A stretch of 10,973 bases of DNA from Candidatus [Bacteroides] periocalifornicus (lineage in GTDB: Bacteria; Bacteroidota; Bacteroidia; Bacteroidales; CAJPTX01), in NCBI GenBank assembly GCA_001421095.1, contig LIIK01000014.1, positions 41,924 through 52,896 on the forward strand, in the 5' to 3' direction. A program made the translations under genes and the position numbers. Under the pieces are notes generated by a model. The model made no database searches and was not told where the DNA came from. It saw nothing but the letters and a program-made list of their open reading frames with translations. Below are positions 7,822-10,973 of this stretch, one piece after another (the first letter of the stretch is position 1; each line of letters starts with the position of its first letter).

Positions 7822-7840
7822 TAAACCAAATGATATTCAA

Positions 7841-8380
7841 ATGAAACGGATTACGCTTATTGCAATCCTTCTCGGTACTATTCTCCTGGGCAGCGGGGCG
7901 TTGCTCGCCAAGGGTAAGGATTATCCTTCCATCAAGTGGATCACCTTTGAGGAGGCCGCCGAGCTCTGCAAGACCAAGCCGCGCCCTATACTCGTGGATA
8001 TGTACACCGACTGGTGCGGCTGGTGCAAAAAGCTCGATGCCTACACCTTTACCAACAAGATTATAGCTGGCTACATCGATTCTACCTTCTACGCGGTGAA
8101 GTTCAATGCAGAGGGTAAGACGCCCATCACCTTCCGCGGGCAGGTTTTTGATCCCACCACCACCTCTGAGCGTACCCATCCCTTGGCGGTGTATCTTTCT
8201 GGTGGCCAGCTCTCCTACCCCTTCATGGTCTTCCTCGACTCTACCTTCAATGTGATCAATACCCTCCCGGGCTACTACCCGCCGAGCAACCTTGAGCCCG
8301 TGCTCCATTACTTCGGCGAGGGGGCCTACCGCGATCAGAAGTGGGAAGATTTCCAGTCCAAATTTAAAGGCTCATTCTAG
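7841..8380 (+). CDS. Exported thioredoxin-fold protein (WCGWC motif)
   Basis: This predicted thiol-disulfide or thioredoxin-related protein of 179 residues probably acts in the periplasm. The N-terminus MKRITLIAILLGTILLGSGALLAKG is a cleavable-type signal sequence; no lipobox Cys is present. The active site is D57-W58-C59-G60-W61-C62-K-K, a redox CxxC in the Thioredoxin_7/DUF255-like style rather than the WCGPC of classical thioredoxin. The loop Y126-P127 (QLSYPFMVFLD) supplies the conserved cis-Pro that faces the CxxC. A third Cys (C43) lies in the exported domain. The segment between CxxC and cis-Pro holds a beta-strand (FYAVKFNAEG) followed by an acidic/Thr-rich loop (FDPTTTSERTHPLA), as in many Bacteroidetes relatives. 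The gene stands alone, with a palindrome in front and a strong terminator behind. The fold and CxxC are certain; whether it is reductase, oxidase or isomerase is not. Confidence 0.93.
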   Translation: MKRITLIAILLGTILLGSGALLAKGKDYPSIKWITFEEAAELCKTKPRPILVDMYTDWCGWCKKLDAYTFTNKIIAGYIDSTFYAVKFNAEGKTPITFRGQVFDPTTTSERTHPLAVYLSGGQLSYPFMVFLDSTFNVINTLPGYYPPSNLEPVLHYFGEGAYRDQKWEDFQSKFKGSF

Positions 8381-8434
8381 CGCAGCTGCGCGTCCCCTGG
8401 AGGGCGTAAAGGCCGCTAAGCATTGGCTCTGCGT

Positions 8435-8462
8435 GGGCGGACTTGCTGTCCGCCCTTTTTTT
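8435..8462 (+). terminator. Strong rho-independent terminator of the thioredoxin-like gene
   Basis: A perfect 8-bp stem (GGGCGGAC at 8435-8442 against GTCCGCCC at 8448-8455) with loop TTGCT is followed by seven Ts (8456-8462). It ends 26 bases before the helicase start codon. Confidence 0.95.
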
Positions 8463-8488
8463 ATTCCATACCTGAATCCAGACGTACC

Positions 8489-9739
8489 ATGCTCTTCGAT
8501 CGCTACGGGCTAATCCCCGCGCTGCAGCAGAACCTAGAGGCTGCGGGCTACAGGCGTCCTACAGACATACAGTTCCGCGCTATCCCCCCGATACTCAACG
8601 GGAACGACCTGCTGGCCATAGCCCAGACTGGCACAGGTAAGACGCTGGCCTACGCGGTACCCGCCATAGAGATCCTGGCGCGCACCAAGCGTAGCCAGTA
8701 TGCCTATTCGCCGCGGTGCGTGGTACTAGTGCCCACGCATGAACTCGCGCAGCAGGTGCACGCCGTGTTTGAGAAGCTGTGTGCCAGCACGGGGCTGCTG
8801 CCCATATGCGTAATAGGTGGGTACGAGGTGGAAGAGCAGGCCAAGGGCATAGATGGGGGTGTGGACATAGTGGTGGCCACACCGGGGAGGCTGCGTGACC
8901 TAGGACGCAACCAAATCCTCGATCTCCACGATGTGAAGTACCTGGTGCTCGACGAGGCCGACCGGATGCTCAGCCTGGGCTTTCGGCCCGATATCGACCA
9001 GCTGCTCCGCTACATACCCCGGCGGCGGCAGACCCTCTTTTTCTCGGCCACCATATCCACCGAAATCAAGCGGCTCGCCTACCGCCTAGTGGTGAACCCC
9101 ATCCGCATAGAGATCGCGCCAGACGACCCCGTATCGCGCAATATCAGACACTCGCTGGTGGAGGTGCAGATGGACGACAAGCGTTTCTTCCTCGAGCGTC
9201 TGGTGAGGGGGCATGCCGGCGAGAAGATCATCGCCTTCGTCCGTACCCAGGTGCGGGCTGATAGGGTGCAGGCCGCTATGGAACGGGCAGAGGTACAATC
9301 ACTTGTTCTGCATGGAGGGATGGAGCGGCAGGCGCGCGAGGATACGCTGGCGGCCTTTGCCCAAGGTGATGTGAAGCTACTGATAACCACCGATGTAGCC
9401 GCCCGTGGGCTCGACATTCCCGAGGTGGCCATAGTGGTGAATTATGACATGCCCACCCAGCCCGAGATCTATGTGCATCGCATAGGGCGCACTGGGCGAG
9501 GGACAAACCGCGGGTTGGCCGTCTCATTCTGCGCCCCCGAGGAGAACAAGCTGCGCGAGGCCATAGAGCGGCTGCTGGGGCATTTCATCCCCGTGGTGGA
9601 GGTGGAGAGCGCCGAGTATGCCGAAACCGTAGACTTCTCAGTAGCTGCTGACTCCGACTGGAAAACCCTCCTGCGCAAGCACAATGAGGCCGAAGCCGAG
9701 CGAGAGGCTAAGAAAAGGCGCGCAAAGCGGAAAAAGTAG
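8489..9739 (+). CDS. DEAD-box ATP-dependent RNA helicase (RhlE-like)
   Basis: This 416-residue helicase core unwinds or remodels RNA, probably in ribosome assembly or mRNA turnover. All motifs are present in order: Q motif (F4...Y21-RRPTDIQ28), motif I AQTGTGKT (45-52), Ia PTHELAQQ (82-89), GG (110-111), Ib TPGR (131-134), II DEAD (155-158), III SAT (186-188), IV IIAFVRTQ (247-254), V TTDVAARGLDIP (300-311) and VI HRIGRTGRG (330-338). The C-terminal tail is short and basic (EAEREAKKRRAKRKK), an RNA-binding tail seen in RhlE-type enzymes and unlike the long DbpA or CsdA extensions. The ATG at 8489 starts the normal LFDRYGL leader; a longer frame from 8423 would run through the upstream terminator and has no homologous look. 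dtd follows after 51 bases with no terminator between, so the two are probably co-transcribed. DEAD-box identity is certain; the RhlE subgroup is probable. Confidence 0.96.
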   Translation: MLFDRYGLIPALQQNLEAAGYRRPTDIQFRAIPPILNGNDLLAIAQTGTGKTLAYAVPAIEILARTKRSQYAYSPRCVVLVPTHELAQQVHAVFEKLCASTGLLPICVIGGYEVEEQAKGIDGGVDIVVATPGRLRDLGRNQILDLHDVKYLVLDEADRMLSLGFRPDIDQLLRYIPRRRQTLFFSATISTEIKRLAYRLVVNPIRIEIAPDDPVSRNIRHSLVEVQMDDKRFFLERLVRGHAGEKIIAFVRTQVRADRVQAAMERAEVQSLVLHGGMERQAREDTLAAFAQGDVKLLITTDVAARGLDIPEVAIVVNYDMPTQPEIYVHRIGRTGRGTNRGLAVSFCAPEENKLREAIERLLGHFIPVVEVESAEYAETVDFSVAADSDWKTLLRKHNEAEAEREAKKRRAKRKK

Positions 9740-9790
9740 GCAATAGCCTAGGCGCAGTGGGAAAATGCCCAACCCAATAGAGATACTCCT

Positions 9791-10246
9791 ATGCGAACTG
9801 TTATCCAACGTGTAAGCCAGGCGTCCGTATCGGTGCAGGGGCGTTGTGTTGGCCGTATTGCCCACGGGCTGCTCGTGCTGGTGGCCTTTACGGCAGAAGA
9901 CACCGAGCGAGAATGCCAGTGGATGGCCGAGAAGATCCTTAAGCTCAGGCTTTTTGATGATTCAGAAGGGCGAATGAACCGCGATGTGGTAGAGGCAGGC
10001 GGGAGTATCTTGGTGGTGAGCCAATTCACCCTGTATGGCGATGCCCACAAGGGAAGCCGTCCGTCATACATTCGCAGTGCCCCTGCCGCGGTGGCTGAGC
10101 CGCTATACCAACGGTTCCTGGAAATACTAACAGCGAGCCATCTTTGCCCGGTAGAGCAAGGGCAGTTTGGCGCAATGATGTCTGTAGAGCTCACCAACAG
10201 CGGCCCTGTGACCCTCCTGGTCGATTCGCCCCAACCGAAGGGGTAA
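9791..10246 (+). CDS. dtd: D-aminoacyl-tRNA deacylase (D-Tyr-tRNA deacylase)
   Basis: Dtd hydrolyses D-amino acids (and glycine mischarged on tRNA-Ala) from tRNA, a chirality check on translation in the cytoplasm. At 151 residues it has the usual length. The start MRTVIQRVSQASVSV is the canonical family N-terminus. Both signature motifs are intact: SQFTLYGDAHKGSRPSY (77-93), and NSGPVT (136-141) with the Gly138-Pro139 pair that forms the cross-subunit cis-Gly-Pro chirality filter. The preceding FGAMMSVELT also fits the family. The homodimer makes two active sites at the interface. The gene lies 51 bases after the helicase, probably in one transcript, and converges with the FKBP gene with only 16 bases between stop codons. 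Confidence 0.97.
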   Translation: MRTVIQRVSQASVSVQGRCVGRIAHGLLVLVAFTAEDTERECQWMAEKILKLRLFDDSEGRMNRDVVEAGGSILVVSQFTLYGDAHKGSRPSYIRSAPAAVAEPLYQRFLEILTASHLCPVEQGQFGAMMSVELTNSGPVTLLVDSPQPKG

Positions 10247-10262
10247 ATGCCGCCGGCTTCAC

Positions 10263-10805
10263 CTACTGCCTATCGCCACGGGTGTAGCGCATCCAGTGTA
10301 TGTGGTACACCACGGCTGCATGGGGGGGTATGAGCTTGCCATCGCCCACCAAGCCGTAGCCCATGTGGGGCGGTACTATGGCGAGCGCGGTCTGCCCGGG
10401 CGCCATCTGCCGCACCACCTCCTCTAGCCCAGCCGCCTGGTCTCTGTGCCCGAGTACGAACTCCACGGGGTTTATGGTGTCGGCGCTGCCGCATGGCGTG
10501 CCGTCGAGCAGCTCTGCGCTGTAGGCTAGGGCGATACTCACCCCCTCTACGGGTCTAGGCCCTAGCGGTTTCCCCTCTATTCGGTACACCAACCCCTGCT
10601 GATCTTGGGTCAATCCCTCGAGCCCCATACGGCGGATGTAGGCATCTATCTGGAGCTGGCTGCGCGAGGCCGTGAGCTGGTTGGCGCGTTCAAAGCCCTC
10701 CTCCAGCGTGCGCCCAACGATCTGCTCTGGTTGGGGTACATCGGGCGAACCGCACCCGGCTAAAGCTGCTCCCAGGCACAGGAGCATCCAACAGTATCTG
10801 CCCAT
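10263..10805 (-). CDS. FKBP-type peptidyl-prolyl cis-trans isomerase lipoprotein (GldI-like layout)
   Basis: This predicted envelope foldase has 180 residues. The ATG at 10805 is preferred because it begins a lipoprotein signal (MGRYCWMLLCLGAALAGC, acylated Cys18, lipobox LAGC), is preceded at 5 bases by GGAGG, and lies just after a promoter box. A start at 10865 would add 20 residues, bury the signal and precede the likely transcription start. A helical linker (residues about 33-75) leads into the FKBP domain: Y95SAELLDGTPC, PVEFVLGHRDQ (113-123), AAGLEEVVRQMAPGQTALAIVPPHMGYG (124-151) and KLIPPHAAVVYHIHW (157-171). The position of the active-site Trp of FKBP12 (VIxGW) is Leu here (AAGLEE), so catalytic strength is uncertain. 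The short N-terminal helical region resembles GldI-type lipoproteins of Bacteroidetes, but a gliding role cannot be inferred. Confidence 0.9.
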   Translation of the reverse strand: MGRYCWMLLCLGAALAGCGSPDVPQPEQIVGRTLEEGFERANQLTASRSQLQIDAYIRRMGLEGLTQDQQGLVYRIEGKPLGPRPVEGVSIALAYSAELLDGTPCGSADTINPVEFVLGHRDQAAGLEEVVRQMAPGQTALAIVPPHMGYGLVGDGKLIPPHAAVVYHIHWMRYTRGDRQ

Positions 10806-10810
10806 AGAAG

Positions 10811-10815
10811 CCTCC
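10811..10815 (-). promoter_or_regulatory. Ribosome binding site GGAGG of the FKBP gene
   Basis: On the minus strand GGAGG is followed by CTTCT and then the ATG at 10805. A good Shine-Dalgarno sequence is uncommon in this window, and it supports the internal start over the longer frame. Confidence 0.7.
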
Positions 10816-10829
10816 GCAATATTACCCCG

Positions 10830-10837
10830 CAAAGGTA
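10830..10837 (-). promoter_or_regulatory. -7 promoter box (TACCTTTG) of the FKBP gene
   Basis: The minus strand reads TTTTGTACCTTTGCG. TACCTTTG fits the Bacteroidetes -7 consensus and is followed by C as in the other two promoters here. The predicted transcription start is about 20 bases before the ATG. No TTG lies at the proper -33 distance; that region is occupied by the 11-bp repeat cluster instead. Confidence 0.7.
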
Positions 10838-10854
10838 CAAAATCTCCGTATCGC

Positions 10855-10893
10855 GGTCGTACCATCGCCGTACCTTCGCCCTACCTGCGCCGC
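10855..10893 (+). repeat. 11-bp-periodic repeat cluster, forward orientation
   Basis: Three successive 11-base units, GGTCGTACCAT (10855-10865), CGCCGTACCTT (10866-10876) and CGCCCTACCTG (10877-10887), are followed by a partial CGCCGC. TACC recurs exactly every 11 bases. Seven-to-nine-base matches link the units to the inverted cluster at 10933-10971. Confidence 0.7.
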
Positions 10894-10900
10894 TTCATCC

Positions 10901-10923
10901 TCGGATTTGGGGCTGAAATCCGA
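10901..10923. repeat. 8-bp hairpin between the two repeat clusters
   Basis: TCGGATTT (10901-10908) and AAATCCGA (10916-10923) form a perfect inverted repeat around the 7-base loop GGGGCTG. No T run follows on the plus strand, so it is not an obvious terminator. It lies near the centre of the larger inverted structure. Confidence 0.65.
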
Positions 10924-10932
10924 ACAAACAGT

Positions 10933-10971
10933 GGCGATGGTACGGCGGAGGTACGGCGGAGGTACGGCGGA
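10933..10971 (-). repeat. 11-bp tandem repeats, inverted relative to the first cluster
   Basis: Three perfect copies of GGTACGGCGGA occupy 10939-10949, 10950-10960 and 10961-10971, preceded by GGCGAT. Read on the minus strand this is CGCCGTACCTC repeated, ending CGCCGTACCATCGCC, the same unit family as the forward cluster. GGCGATGGTACG (10933-10944) is the exact reverse complement of CGTACCATCGCC at 10858-10869. The window ends just after the third copy. Confidence 0.8.
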
Positions 10972-10973
10972 AG

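Noticed and set aside
8423..8488. Longer N-terminus for the DEAD-box helicase
   Set aside because: It would translate through the upstream terminator hairpin, and the extra residues (Cys/Pro/Arg rich) have no counterpart in DEAD-box proteins; MLFDRYGL is the natural start.
9737..9750. TAGGC-AATA-GCCTA hairpin after the helicase stop codon
   Set aside because: The stem is only 5 bp and no T run follows, so it is unlikely to end transcription before dtd.
10229..10243. CCCC/GGGG hairpin at the end of dtd as a bidirectional terminator
   Set aside because: The stem is only 4 bp, inside coding sequence, and has no T tract on either side.
10806..10865. Upstream ATG at 10865 for the FKBP gene
   Set aside because: It lies upstream of the predicted transcription start and would put 20 residues before an otherwise perfect lipoprotein signal peptide.
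1..10973. Mobile element, CRISPR array, toxin-antitoxin or defence system
   Set aside because: No transposase, integrase, spaced direct-repeat array of CRISPR size, nuclease or small toxin pair can be seen; the 11-bp repeats have no spacers.

Overview
The window looks like a chromosomal segment of a moderately G+C-rich member of the Bacteroidetes, most likely Bacteroidales and possibly Porphyromonas-like. The reasons are a SusC/SusD outer-membrane pair, three copies of the Bacteroidetes -7 promoter word (TAnnTTTG, here always TACCTTTGC), mostly weak or absent Shine-Dalgarno sequences, and a SusC plug domain that resembles RagA of Porphyromonas gingivalis as far as I can judge from memory. No species name can be given from the sequence alone.

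Layout. Bases 1-2676 hold the 3' part of a SusC/RagA-type TonB-dependent transporter whose start lies outside the window. A SusD/RagB-type lipoprotein (2694-4163) follows in the same operon, which closes with a very strong terminator (4184-4216). A tRNA-Asp(GTC) gene (4406-4480) follows with its own Bacteroidetes promoter and a UUCG-loop terminator. Next comes a YnfM-like MFS transporter (4577-5782), then about 430 bases with no convincing gene that end in a promoter, then a second MFS transporter of another branch (6209-7597). After a terminator and a 240-base spacer come an exported thioredoxin-fold protein with a WCGWC motif (7841-8380) and a textbook terminator (8435-8462). A DEAD-box RNA helicase (8489-9739) and D-aminoacyl-tRNA deacylase dtd (9791-10246) follow. 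On the opposite strand, converging on dtd, is an FKBP-type peptidyl-prolyl isomerase lipoprotein (10263-10805). Upstream of it, at the window edge, lies a structured region of 11-bp-periodic repeats in two inverted clusters around a hairpin.

How the genes fit together. Only susC-susD clearly works as a unit, taking up a large nutrient (glycan or oligopeptide) across the outer membrane. No degradative enzyme, sensor or sigma/anti-sigma pair is visible, so the ligand is open. The other genes are mostly single transcription units separated by terminators: two inner-membrane carriers, an envelope redox protein, an envelope foldase, and two RNA/translation housekeeping proteins (helicase and Dtd). 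I see no mobile element, CRISPR array, toxin-antitoxin pair or recognisable defence system. The least explained sequence is the 11-bp repeat region (10855-10971), followed by the gene-free stretch at 5783-6142 and the palindrome ahead of the thioredoxin gene.
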